From positions 1 to 35,416 of the IMG/VR virus record IMGVR_UViG_3300043449_000169: 35,416 bases of DNA, one strand, 5' to 3'. This DNA is from a virus. The translations under genes and the position numbers were made by a program. Positions 12,774-19,893 of the stretch are shown here, piece after piece. How positions within the stretch are numbered: the stretch's first letter is position 1; every line of letters starts with the position of its first letter. The notes beneath the pieces were generated by a model that did no database searches, was not told where the DNA came from, and worked only from the letters and a program-made list of their open reading frames with translations.

Positions 12774-12882
12774 TTACAAAAACTACAAACCTAAAACAGA
12801 CTTTACACCAGTTATAGAAGGCTTATGCTTTGTGAGTGTAGTCTTATTATCAATTTTCTTATATTTATTATTGGCGGTGTAA
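12766..12882 (+). CDS. Small membrane protein
   Basis: 38 residues: a polar N-terminus MRDYKNYKPKTDFTPVIEG followed by one hydrophobic segment LCFVSVVLLSIFLYLLLAV to the end. The ATG overlaps the upstream stop by 8 bases. The longer frame start at 12679 lies inside the upstream gene and is not supported. Probably a C-tail-anchored inner-membrane peptide of unknown role. Confidence 0.6.
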   Translation: MRDYKNYKPKTDFTPVIEGLCFVSVVLLSIFLYLLLAV

Positions 12883-12883
12883 T

Positions 12884-13075
12884 ATGTCAGTTTCTTACGA
12901 ACAAGAGCGCAAACAGCATATTGCTGACCTGCAAGCGCAGTTTACAGAGTATTTATATAACAATTACAGTATAGGAAATGGCGAACAGCTTATTAATATA
13001 CTTGAGCAAGGTGATGCACTTGAGTCTTTCTTAGACCTTATGGGCTTACCAGAAGACACAGAGATTGAAATTTAA
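12884..13075 (+). CDS. Hypothetical small acidic protein
   Basis: 63 residues starting one base after the upstream stop: MSVSYEQERKQHIADLQAQF, then EYLYNNYSIGNGEQLINILE and LMGLPEDTEIEI. Amphipathic helical, acidic. No family recognised. The following erf gene has its ribosome binding site at this gene's stop. Confidence 0.65.
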   Translation: MSVSYEQERKQHIADLQAQFTEYLYNNYSIGNGEQLINILEQGDALESFLDLMGLPEDTEIEI

Positions 13076-13085
13076 GGAGAATGAT

Positions 13086-13688
13086 ATGTCAGTTTATAAA
13101 AAATTAAACAATGCTAGATTAGAGTTACAAAACACCAAACTAAGCAAGTCAGGTCACAACAAGTTTGCCGGCTATAAATACTTTGAACTGGGTGACTTCT
13201 TGCCAACCATCAACAACATATTTAGTAATGCTGGCTTATGTGGTGTGGTTAGCTTTGCGTCAGACTTGGCAACATTGACCATTACAGATGTTGATGATGG
13301 CTCACAAATTTTTATCACCAGCCCTATGGCAGATGCTAATTTAAAAGGTTGTCATCCTATTCAAAATCTAGGTGCAGTAGAAACATACACTCGTAGATAT
13401 TTATGGGTTACAGCGATGGAAATCGTTGAGCATGACGCACTTGATGCTACTACTGGAGCAGACAAGCCAGTAATCCCAGAACTCAAGTCACCAGAGTACA
13501 GCAAGGAAGAGATGGACATATTGCACTCATTAGCTGAAGGCTTTACTGCATTCGTAGCTGACAACAATCATGCTGAAGCCAAAGTAACATGGGATGCACT
13601 TGATAACGAACAGAAGTCTGTAATGTGGGGTTTGTTGGATAGCAAGACCAGGTCATCATACAAAAAATATTCTAGTACAAATAAATAG
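13086..13688 (+). CDS. erf: Erf-family single-strand annealing recombinase
   Basis: 200 residues from the ATG behind AAGGAG. The N-terminal core has the Erf features: SKSGHNKFAGYKYFELGDFL, then PMADANLKGCHPIQNLGAVE and TYTRRYLWVTAMEIVEHDAL. Erf proteins anneal complementary single strands and circularise or recombine phage DNA; P22 Erf is the type member. The C-terminal 60 residues form an acidic helical tail. SSB (14182-14562) and NinB (6673-7041) complete a recombination set. Confidence 0.93.
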   Translation: MSVYKKLNNARLELQNTKLSKSGHNKFAGYKYFELGDFLPTINNIFSNAGLCGVVSFASDLATLTITDVDDGSQIFITSPMADANLKGCHPIQNLGAVETYTRRYLWVTAMEIVEHDALDATTGADKPVIPELKSPEYSKEEMDILHSLAEGFTAFVADNNHAEAKVTWDALDNEQKSVMWGLLDSKTRSSYKKYSSTNK

Positions 13689-13697
13689 GAGATAGTC

Positions 13698-13850
13698 ATG
13701 AATAAAATTTTAATAGCTTTAGTATTATTAGTAGTATCAGTAACAGCTTACGCAGCTTGCTCTACTCACACAATCATGTCTGGCGGTAGAATTGTAACCT
13801 GCACTACTTGTTGCGATAGTCGTGGCAACTGCAACACAAATTGCTTTTAA
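13698..13850 (+). CDS. Secreted six-cysteine mini-protein
   Basis: 50 residues with a clear signal peptide: Lys3, a hydrophobic stretch ILIALVLLVVSVTAYA and a likely cleavage after AYA. The mature 30 residues carry six cysteines (C-x13-C-x2-CC-x5-C-x3-C), able to form three disulfides in the periplasm. TATGTCTGGCGG encodes the IMSGGR turn. AGGAG lies 7 bases before the ATG. I recall similar tiny Cys-rich secreted proteins in aquatic phages but know no function. Confidence 0.75.
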   Translation: MNKILIALVLLVVSVTAYAACSTHTIMSGGRIVTCTTCCDSRGNCNTNCF

Positions 13851-13860
13851 GGTAGAGCAT

Positions 13861-13998
13861 ATGGTTATCAAGTCACTATATGGCTTAACACCACCCAGCC
13901 AAAAAGAGGTGGCAGACCGTGATGCTAAAATAGCTTTGGCTATTAAGAATATGGGTCACAAATATTTACTTTCAAAACCAATGCCTAGAATTAGATAA
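13861..13998 (+). CDS. Hypothetical 45-residue basic protein
   Basis: MVIKSLYGLTPPSQKEVADR followed by AKIALAIKNMGHKYLL and a basic tail ending MPRIR. It is in the run of small early genes, 10 bases after the Cys-rich gene; its stop overlaps the next ATG (TAATG). No family recognised. Confidence 0.65.
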   Translation: MVIKSLYGLTPPSQKEVADRDAKIALAIKNMGHKYLLSKPMPRIR

Positions 13999-14171
13999 TG
14001 GAAAAAATTAATTTAACATTTTATGTAAATGTTTTTAAAAGCAGAAATGGAAATTATTTTTGTTTTGGAAATTTTAAATCTATTGAAACTGCTGAAATTG
14101 GTGCAACAAGATATAAAACTACTAACCCAGCATCAACTTTTATTAAAACAGAACTAATCAACATCAACTAA
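13998..14171 (+). CDS. Hypothetical 57-residue protein
   Basis: Starts in a TAATG overlap with the preceding gene. The sequence NLTFYVNVFKSRNGNYFCFG, then SIETAEIGATRYKTTNPAST, predicts a small beta-rich domain with one helix (AP2-like topology is possible). It is AT-rich. Translationally coupled to its neighbour; function unknown. Confidence 0.6.
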   Translation: MEKINLTFYVNVFKSRNGNYFCFGNFKSIETAEIGATRYKTTNPASTFIKTELININ

Positions 14172-14181
14172 AGGAACTAAA

Positions 14182-14562
14182 ATGAATAATCTAAACGCAA
14201 CAGGTCGCTTAGGACAAGATGCAAAATTAAGTTACACAGCAAACCAAGATGCAATCTGCAACTTTTCGCTATCATTGACTGCCGGTTATGGTGATAAAGC
14301 CACGACCACATGGTTAAACTGCAACTTATGGGGAAAACGTGCAGAAATACTTGCGCCAATGCTTCTAAAAGGCACACAAATAGGTGTTACAGGCGAGATT
14401 AGCCTCCGCCCTTACAAAGCCAAGGATGGTACAGAGAAATCAAGTCTAGAGTGTCGTGTTGGTGATGTAACATTGCTAGGTGGCAAATCTGAAGGTGGTG
14501 CAACTAAACCAGCAGCAAAGGCTGACCCAATGGAAGAAGTAGAATCAGATATACCATTCTAG
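14182..14562 (+). CDS. ssb: Single-stranded DNA-binding protein
   Basis: A 126-residue OB-fold SSB. N-terminal NNLNATGRLGQDAKLSYTAN, then FSLSLTAGYGDKATTTWLNC and NLWGKRAE are family signatures. A flexible linker leads to the acidic tip ESDIPF, the conserved tail through which SSBs recruit partner proteins. Protects single-stranded phage DNA during replication and Erf-mediated annealing. Confidence 0.95.
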   Translation: MNNLNATGRLGQDAKLSYTANQDAICNFSLSLTAGYGDKATTTWLNCNLWGKRAEILAPMLLKGTQIGVTGEISLRPYKAKDGTEKSSLECRVGDVTLLGGKSEGGATKPAAKADPMEEVESDIPF

Positions 14563-14634
14563 CGTATAGGTCGTGTTATGAAAGTTAAATGGCACGACCT
14601 TCTTTTGAAACCAATAAATTTATGGAGTTTACCT

Positions 14635-14889
14635 ATGTCTAGCAATCCTGTAACTGGAGATAGCCTAGTAAGTAAGGTTGGCAATAAAGAGCAGCAAGAG
14701 AAGTATGCTGATGGCTTTGATCGTATCTTTCGTAAAAAGAAAGACCCAATCTGTAATGTGTGTGGCAAGACTTTAAGCACTACAAAAGAATGTGCATGGA
14801 CTGGTTGCCAGCTTAACTGGGATGAAGACCGTGTAGACATTGTTGGTCAAAACGGTAACGATGGGAGTCACTATGAAAATAGCAATTGA
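14635..14889 (+). CDS. Small zinc-binding phage protein
   Basis: 84 residues from the ATG behind GGAG; an upstream ATG at 14578 lacks a ribosome binding site. It starts MSSNPVTGDSLVSKVGNKEQ and has YADGFDRIFRKKK, a pattern I recognise from small phage proteins of unknown function. The second half has CNVCGK...CAWTGC, a four-Cys zinc site. It ends 17 bases inside the next gene. Confidence 0.7.
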   Translation: MSSNPVTGDSLVSKVGNKEQQEKYADGFDRIFRKKKDPICNVCGKTLSTTKECAWTGCQLNWDEDRVDIVGQNGNDGSHYENSN

Positions 14890-15061
14890 GATTGATGATA
14901 ATAACGTCATTGCTGATGTGTTTGACACAATGGTCTTATCGCACCTAAAGACGTGTAAACAAAATATTATTGATTGGCAGTCTACTAACAAAGAAGACAT
15001 TAAACACGACAAGAAAGTAGTCAAAGCACTTAACGTAATCATTGAATATTATGGAGGTTGA
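14873..15061 (+). CDS. Hypothetical small acidic protein
   Basis: 62 residues from the second candidate ATG, 6 bases after GGGAG. It reads MKIAIEIDDNNVIADVFDTM, then LKTCKQNIIDW. The (I/V)-rich strand followed by helices fits small phage proteins of the type that modulate host enzymes, but no family is recognisable. Coupled by overlap with the preceding gene. Confidence 0.65.
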   Translation: MKIAIEIDDNNVIADVFDTMVLSHLKTCKQNIIDWQSTNKEDIKHDKKVVKALNVIIEYYGG

Positions 15062-15062
15062 T

Positions 15063-15263
15063 ATGCCATGTAACCAAAACTGTAACTGCGACCGTAGTGG
15101 AGATAGAACCGTAGTGATTGTAGCAACATTGCTACTTATTGCTGTAGTTTCTATGGGATATGGAGTTTATAAACTAATACATGGAACTAAAGGTCAAGAT
15201 TGCGCTGTAGAGGTGCAATTTGGTGGTGGTGTTAAGGCAACTTACATTGGCACTAGCGTTTAA
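15063..15263 (+). CDS. Small membrane protein with Cys-rich N-terminus
   Basis: 66 residues from the ATG behind GGAGG. The short N-terminus has CNQNCNC. It is followed by one membrane segment TVVIVATLLLIAVVSMGYGV and a C-terminal domain QDCAVEVQFGGGVKATYIG, probably on the opposite face of the membrane. Unknown function; one of several single-span proteins in this block. Confidence 0.65.
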   Translation: MPCNQNCNCDRSGDRTVVIVATLLLIAVVSMGYGVYKLIHGTKGQDCAVEVQFGGGVKATYIGTSV

Positions 15264-15308
15264 TTATTTGCGTAAAACTAAACTAAAAGTTTAGATATGG
15301 GGAATAAT

Positions 15309-15476
15309 ATGAAAATAGAATTGATAGGCGATATAAAGGATCATCCAGACGGTAGCGGTATTGCGGAGCTGGACATAGACGAAGAAGGTAAAATGTACTT
15401 GATGCAGCTAGGCTTTGAAGTTTTGCTTATGCGAGGCATTGAGGCAATGAAAGAAGAATGTAAATGTACACCTTAG
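15309..15476 (+). CDS. Hypothetical 55-residue acidic protein
   Basis: Starts MKIELIGDIKDHPDGSGIAE behind a GGGG-type ribosome binding site. The sequence continues LDIDEEGKMYLMQLGFEVLL with a helix ending EAMKEECKCTP. No family known. A 20-base stretch encoding its IEAMKEE part is repeated exactly in the downstream phosphoesterase gene (15919-15938). Confidence 0.65.
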   Translation: MKIELIGDIKDHPDGSGIAELDIDEEGKMYLMQLGFEVLLMRGIEAMKEECKCTP

Positions 15477-15607
15477 ACTACATCTTGTGTTACAAAGAGG
15501 CTTTTATACTAGGTATTGTGGTAGGGCTAATTATATCTACATACTATGCAAAATATGTATATAATAAACAAAAACATAGGAATAAATATGGTAACTCCAA
15601 TAGATGA
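15464..15607 (+). CDS. Small signal-anchor membrane protein
   Basis: 47 residues: a short N-terminus MYTLDYILCYKEA, one hydrophobic span FILGIVVGLIISTYYA and a basic tail KYVYNKQKHRNK, as in a type I-anchored peptide facing the cytoplasm with its tail. It overlaps the preceding gene's end by 13 bases and the phosphoesterase start by 20 bases. Function unknown. Confidence 0.5.
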   Translation: MYTLDYILCYKEAFILGIVVGLIISTYYAKYVYNKQKHRNKYGNSNR

Positions 15608-16754
15608 TAAATTAGCCCAGTATGCTACCAACCGACAATGGGAATACTACTCAAAGTCTTGTGAGCTAGGTTCTAATCGTGCAGCAGCCAAATTCTTTGG
15701 TGTAACTGCTACGGTAGTTGATGTGTCTGTTCGTGGCTTAAAGGCTAAAGCAGCACTAGCCGGTTACGCACCTAACCACGACATGACTAGAGTAGCACCA
15801 GAGCCGTTTATAGTTCGTGGTGTGTCTACCTACTACAATGCTGAAGGTAAGGCTAGTGGGCAATGGGTTAAGAGCCGTATTGATGACAACAAGATGCAGG
15901 AGCTTATGCTTCAAGCTGTTGAGGCAATGAAAGAAGAAATACCTCGCATCTCAATGACAGATCCTCCACCTCTAGGCAATGATAATCTCCTTAACTGCTA
16001 CGTGATTACCGATTACCACATGGGTATGCTTGCTTGGGATGAAGAGTGCGGTGAAAACTGGGATGTTAAGATTGCAGAAGCATTAATCATTAAATGGTTT
16101 GCTCAAGCAATACAGCAATCGCCTCATGCTAATCAAGCCGTGTTTGCCCAGCTATCAGACTTTTTACACTTTGATGGAATGGATGCAGTAACACCAGCAT
16201 CTAAACATTTGCTAGACGTAGACTCACGATTCTCAAAGCTAGTTCGGTCATCTATACGTGTATTGCGAACAGTAATTGATATGCTGTTACAGAAACACCA
16301 AAACTTGCACATCATTATGGCTGATGCTAACCATGATCCAGTAAGTCAGATTTGGTTACGTGAATGGTTTAGCGTTATGTACGAGAATGAGCCAAGAGTA
16401 ACAGTAGATACGTCACCTAACCCATACAATGCGTTTGAGTTTGGTAAGACTGCTTTATTCTTCCATCATGGACACAAGCGTAGGGTACACAATGTAAGCG
16501 AGGTATTTGCTGGTCAGTTCCGTGAGATGTTTGGTCGCACCAAGTATGCCTATGCCCATACAGGTCATCTGCATCATATTGACGTTAAAGAAAACAACCT
16601 AATGATAGTGGAGCAACACCGTACACTAGCACCTGCTGATGCTTATTCTGCACGTGGTGGATGGCTAACTGGTCGTGATGCTAAAGTTATAACATACGAC
16701 AAGCGTTATGGTGAAGTATCTAGACTAACAATTAATTCAGATATGCTTAAATAA
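15588..16754 (+). CDS. Calcineurin-like metallophosphoesterase with N-terminal HTH
   Basis: 388 residues from the ATG at a plausible AGGA; an earlier ATG at 15546 would extend it within the membrane-protein gene. Residues 16-55 (RQWEYYSKSCELGSNRAAAK, FFGV) resemble a helix-turn-helix. The metallophosphoesterase core has ITDYHMGM (D142, H144), QLSDFLHFDG, MADANHDP, FFHHGH and HTGHLHHID, giving all the usual metal-binding blocks, although the second is SDFLHFD rather than GDxxD. Phage homologues are annotated as DNA repair exonuclease-like; a nuclease acting on phage or host DNA is likely. Confidence 0.88.
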   Translation: MVTPIDDKLAQYATNRQWEYYSKSCELGSNRAAAKFFGVTATVVDVSVRGLKAKAALAGYAPNHDMTRVAPEPFIVRGVSTYYNAEGKASGQWVKSRIDDNKMQELMLQAVEAMKEEIPRISMTDPPPLGNDNLLNCYVITDYHMGMLAWDEECGENWDVKIAEALIIKWFAQAIQQSPHANQAVFAQLSDFLHFDGMDAVTPASKHLLDVDSRFSKLVRSSIRVLRTVIDMLLQKHQNLHIIMADANHDPVSQIWLREWFSVMYENEPRVTVDTSPNPYNAFEFGKTALFFHHGHKRRVHNVSEVFAGQFREMFGRTKYAYAHTGHLHHIDVKENNLMIVEQHRTLAPADAYSARGGWLTGRDAKVITYDKRYGEVSRLTINSDMLK

Positions 16755-17330
16755 ATGACTGTGACAGATATAAACCATGATAGAAAGTTTGCCATAAGTA
16801 ATGGCTTAACAACCTATCTTGGCAAAATATGTGTCCATGGTCATGCTGGAGTTAAATATACCAAAAGTGGCAAGTGTATTGTATGTGCTGCATTGCAATC
16901 AAAGTCTGACAACAAAAAAGAATATGATAAAAATAGGTATATAGATAATGTAGATGCTGTTAAAGAAAACAGGCTACATTCATATTATTTAAACAAAGAA
17001 AAAGAAAATGCTTACTCTAAACTTTATGCTAAGAATCATCAAGACAAAATAAGACTGATTAAAAGTAACTATAAGTTTAAAAGAAGGGCTGTAGAAAAGA
17101 CTGGTGATTCAACTAAAGATGTTGAATTATGGTTAAGTAAGCAACAAAAGATTTGTTATTGGTGTACGGCAGACTGTAATGATAACTATCACATTGACCA
17201 TTATGAGCCATTATCAAAAGGTGGCAAACATACTATTGATAATTTAGTTATTGCTTGCCCAACTTGCAACTTAACAAAGAATGCCAAAGACCCATACAAG
17301 TTTGCTTTAACAAAAGGTAAATTGTTTTAA
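16755..17330 (+). CDS. HNH endonuclease with Cys4 zinc sites
   Basis: 191 residues starting immediately after the phosphoesterase stop. The N-terminal CVHG...CIVCAA is a small zinc site. A long basic helical middle follows. The C-terminal HNH domain shows ICYWCTADCNDNYHIDHYEP, LSKGGKHTIDNLVIACPTCN and LTKNAKDP, the typical DH...N...H-type core framed by CxxC pairs. AT-rich and Lys/Asn-rich like the other HNH genes; probably a mobile nuclease. Confidence 0.92.
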   Translation: MTVTDINHDRKFAISNGLTTYLGKICVHGHAGVKYTKSGKCIVCAALQSKSDNKKEYDKNRYIDNVDAVKENRLHSYYLNKEKENAYSKLYAKNHQDKIRLIKSNYKFKRRAVEKTGDSTKDVELWLSKQQKICYWCTADCNDNYHIDHYEPLSKGGKHTIDNLVIACPTCNLTKNAKDPYKFALTKGKLF

Positions 17331-17377
17331 CAAAGAATATGGCGAGATAGAGCGACATACCTGCGACATTGGAATGA

Positions 17378-18424
17378 TTACTTAGTTTTCTTTTTTTCTT
17401 TCTTGGGTACTTTTTTGTTTTCTATATCAAGTAACCCAGATGCTACTGGAACACCTACACCTACACCAGCTAGTATGTCTGCTTCATTGCGTCTAAATGG
17501 GTCAAAGGCTGCAAAGCGAGAACGTATGTTTTTAGGGTCTAATATCATTTGTGTATTTACTGCTCTGCCCATAGAACCTTCATCTTTAAATAAATTAATA
17601 GAATCTATGTTGTCATTTTTTAATTGAGTAGTAATTTTTTCTTTTGAAACTTTAGCTAACTTATTAACCATCCCATTGTTGCCAGTTATTTCAGAAATTT
17701 GCCTCCATAGTTCTGCTTGATTTGGGTGAACATTACCTCTACCATAAGAAAACATTTCATCACCAATTTTGTCTATTTCTGCTGCACCAAGTTTATCTGC
17801 ATTTTTAACATTATCCATTGCAATTCTAATATCTGGATATTGATTAAAATATCCTCGTAGACCATCTCTAGTATTAAAACTTAATGAATTTCCCTCTCTA
17901 GTCATAAGTGGCATTTGCATTTGATTGTCAATTTTTATACCAACTGGTTTTGCACTATCTTTAACAAAGACTGAATAAGGTGTTTGCTCATCAGATGCAG
18001 CAGATACGGCACGATTAGGATTAAACCCTTCCAATGAAATTCCATTAAATCCATTTACATCAGTTTCGTGCCATTTATTATTATTAAACCCTAAAGCCTT
18101 TGCCCTATCCATAGCCGTATTACTTGCTGGCAATCCTAGACCACCTTCTGCTACTGGCAATGCTGCATTACGCTGTGCTGTTAGTTGTTTTACTTCAAAC
18201 TCTGTTAAAGGAAACTTGCTACCTGCTGCTTTAGTAATTCCCATAGGAGCAAATGCCATAGCAACATCTAAGGCTTCATTAGGCATAACTGGCGATGGCT
18301 TGTTTAATTCTTGCAAGGCTGTCATGTCACCAGACAATAGACCACCTAGTGCATTACGGTATGGTGCGCCTTTAGCGTACTGTGCTTTTGCTGCTTCAGT
18401 AATGTAATCCAATAATCCTGCCAT
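17378..18424 (-). CDS. Virion-associated protein, possible ADP-ribosyltransferase-like
   Basis: 348 residues, last gene of the minus-strand virion block, facing the plus-strand block. It starts MAGLLDYITEA, like the ejection-type protein at 21326-22729. The middle has KWHETDVNGFNGISLEGFNP, and the C-terminal part has MILDPKNIRSRFAAFDPFRR. The latter is a phrase I associate with ART-like segments of phage polyvalent or internal virion proteins. The C-terminus is very lysine-rich. It could be an injected effector; no catalytic triad was established. Confidence 0.5.
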   Translation of the reverse strand: MAGLLDYITEAAKAQYAKGAPYRNALGGLLSGDMTALQELNKPSPVMPNEALDVAMAFAPMGITKAAGSKFPLTEFEVKQLTAQRNAALPVAEGGLGLPASNTAMDRAKALGFNNNKWHETDVNGFNGISLEGFNPNRAVSAASDEQTPYSVFVKDSAKPVGIKIDNQMQMPLMTREGNSLSFNTRDGLRGYFNQYPDIRIAMDNVKNADKLGAAEIDKIGDEMFSYGRGNVHPNQAELWRQISEITGNNGMVNKLAKVSKEKITTQLKNDNIDSINLFKDEGSMGRAVNTQMILDPKNIRSRFAAFDPFRRNEADILAGVGVGVPVASGLLDIENKKVPKKEKKKTK

Positions 18425-18427
18425 AAC

Positions 18428-18877
18428 TTATCCTTGTTTATTAAATAATGCTGCTTCGTCTTTACGTCTATTGTCTAAGCCTTTTAAGACCTTGCCACCA
18501 GCTTTGTTATACTTGAGTAGACTTTTGACAGCAGCTTCATAATCGCCACGGTTAATCTTTTGACGGAGTGAGCTTCGCTGAAGTGTGCCAAGACCAAGAT
18601 TAAAGCTGAAGCTAACAAGAGCATCAAACATACCCTGTGTAAGTTTTGCAGATATATAGCGTTCAACCCCACGCTCAAATCTGTAGACATCCTTAACCAG
18701 TAATGCATTGACTTCCTCTATCTTAAATATACGATTCCAGCTATCTGGCAGTATAGCACCGTCACCAATAAGATGACCATACCCAACAGTCCAGAGTCCA
18801 GCAGGACAACGATAAGGTTTAAGTTTAAGTCCTTCATAGCGTTTTATAAGATCCAAGCCACGTTGCGATGTTTTCAT
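18428..18877 (-). CDS. Endolysin, GH24 muramidase (T4/P22 lysozyme type)
   Basis: Cleaves peptidoglycan glycan strands at lysis. 149 residues with KRYEGLKLKPYRCPAGLWTV, then GYGH. Spacing fits the E-8aa-D/C-5aa-T catalytic motif: Glu15, Cys24, Thr30, the cysteine version as in some P22-like enzymes. FDALVSFSFNLG and the C-terminal DNRRKDEAALF are further GH24 features. No signal or SAR segment at the N-terminus, so export depends on the holin encoded just upstream (4-base overlap). Confidence 0.95.
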   Translation of the reverse strand: MKTSQRGLDLIKRYEGLKLKPYRCPAGLWTVGYGHLIGDGAILPDSWNRIFKIEEVNALLVKDVYRFERGVERYISAKLTQGMFDALVSFSFNLGLGTLQRSSLRQKINRGDYEAAVKSLLKYNKAGGKVLKGLDNRRKDEAALFNKQG

Positions 18878-19359
18878 TTTTTACTAAATGCTTGTGTACC
18901 AAACCAAAATGCTACGATTGATGCCCATACAGTTTGCATATCGTTTGACCATAAACTTACCATTGCATCGTTATAGCTTATACCAGTATGAACGGCATAA
19001 TAAAATCCAAATAGCTCAACCACAACCAACAAACCAAACAGACCAAAAGTAATGGCAGGGCGAACCATAGCACGTAAGTTAATAACCCATGTTGATGCGC
19101 CTTTACCGATTTCAATATCGTGTTCGTAGAGTGCAGTTCTTTCTGCGCCAGCAACTTGCGTTTGTATCTGGTCATATTTAATTTCCTCAATGTCCTTCTG
19201 CAATACATAGCCAGCCTTCTGTAGTTCTAGCTGTTGCGTCATCTGCAATTGAGCCATAGCAAGTTCATGCTTGTTGTCAGACTTGTTTTGAAAGAAGTCT
19301 AATATCTTAGGCACACCGCCTGTTAAAAAAGATACAAGTGTAGTAAGTAAAGTAAACAT
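18874..19359 (-). CDS. Holin, 3-TM family
   Basis: 161 residues. An N-terminal hydrophobic stretch (MFTLLTTLVSFLTGG) precedes a helical, Gln-rich middle. The C-terminal half has RAMVRPAITFGLFGLLVVVE, then LFGFYY, and ends TVWASIVAFWFGTQAFSKK. The MVRP...FWFG(T/S)(R/Q)A pattern is that of the 3-TM holins (GTA-holin type). Forms the membrane hole that releases the endolysin, with which it overlaps by 4 bases. Confidence 0.85.
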   Translation of the reverse strand: MFTLLTTLVSFLTGGVPKILDFFQNKSDNKHELAMAQLQMTQQLELQKAGYVLQKDIEEIKYDQIQTQVAGAERTALYEHDIEIGKGASTWVINLRAMVRPAITFGLFGLLVVVELFGFYYAVHTGISYNDAMVSLWSNDMQTVWASIVAFWFGTQAFSKK

Positions 19360-19551
19360 TTAATCATCCAATTCTGGTCGTTCGTTAATCTGCATTGCTA
19401 AACCTGCTTCGTCTTCAAATATGCATACCTCTGACAAGTCATCTAGGAATATTACTAGCTCACCATCAAAGATAGCCACTTCTTCTATGGTCTTGCCAAC
19501 CATGTGTTGAAAGTAGTCTTGCGCCCCACCAAATAGGTTATGTACCGTCAT
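19360..19551 (-). CDS. Hypothetical small acidic protein
   Basis: 63 residues from the second ATG behind GGGA. MTVHNLFGGAQDYFQHMVGK, then TIEEVAIFDGELVIFLDD, predicts a helix followed by a beta meander, strongly acidic. It is tightly packed between a zinc-ribbon gene (14-base overlap) and the holin. No function known. Confidence 0.65.
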   Translation of the reverse strand: MTVHNLFGGAQDYFQHMVGKTIEEVAIFDGELVIFLDDLSEVCIFEDEAGLAMQINERPELDD

Positions 19552-19699
19552 AATTAATCCCAATTAAGTCACCGGAGTCTAGTAGCTCATGTGTTAGCTC
19601 GTCTTCTGCTAAACAATTATCACAAACTGTTTCGTCACCTTGCTCGTTGATAATAAAAGCCTGTCTACACTTCTCGCATAACGTAATGCGATTAATCAT
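19538..19699 (-). CDS. Small zinc-ribbon protein
   Basis: 53 residues from the ATG nine bases after the stop of the membrane-protein gene. MINRITLCEKCRQAFIINEQ, then ETVCDNCLAEDELTHELLD, holds two CxxC pairs 18 residues apart, forming a zinc ribbon. An earlier ATG at 19792 would overlap the membrane gene in another frame and is not preferred. Unknown role. Confidence 0.65.
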   Translation of the reverse strand: MINRITLCEKCRQAFIINEQGDETVCDNCLAEDELTHELLDSGDLIGINYDGT

Positions 19700-19707
19700 G
19701 ACTTGTT

Positions 19708-19884
19708 TCACTTTATTACCCAGCCATGTGCAGCAGCGTAGGCATACAGAAACATACCTAGAGCTACCGATGTTATACCACGTAATGTCCACTTACCAAC
19801 CGTAGCAAATTGCTTGTCTAGCCACTCGGAAATAGCCTCTTTGAATGCTGCCTTGTGTAATTCTTTTTGTTCTTCTGGAGTCAT
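19708..19884 (-). CDS. Small single-span membrane protein near lysis genes
   Basis: 58 residues starting behind AAGGGA: MTPEEQKELHKAAFKEAISE, then WLDKQFATVGKWTLRGITSV and one hydrophobic span ALGMFLYAYAAAHGWVIK. A charged amphipathic N-terminus plus a C-terminal span, upstream of holin and endolysin, suggests a holin-like or lysis-accessory role (inference). Similar small proteins occur among aquatic podoviruses as I recall. Confidence 0.65.
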   Translation of the reverse strand: MTPEEQKELHKAAFKEAISEWLDKQFATVGKWTLRGITSVALGMFLYAYAAAHGWVIK

Positions 19885-19893
19885 ACTATTCCC

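Noticed and set aside
17331-17377. Terminator between the convergent blocks
   Set aside because: Only a short GCGACAT direct repeat is visible; no convincing hairpin with a U-tract on either strand.
19700-19792. Longer start (19792) for the zinc-ribbon gene
   Set aside because: It would overlap the 58-residue membrane-protein gene in another frame; that gene has a good ribosome binding site and a clear membrane span.
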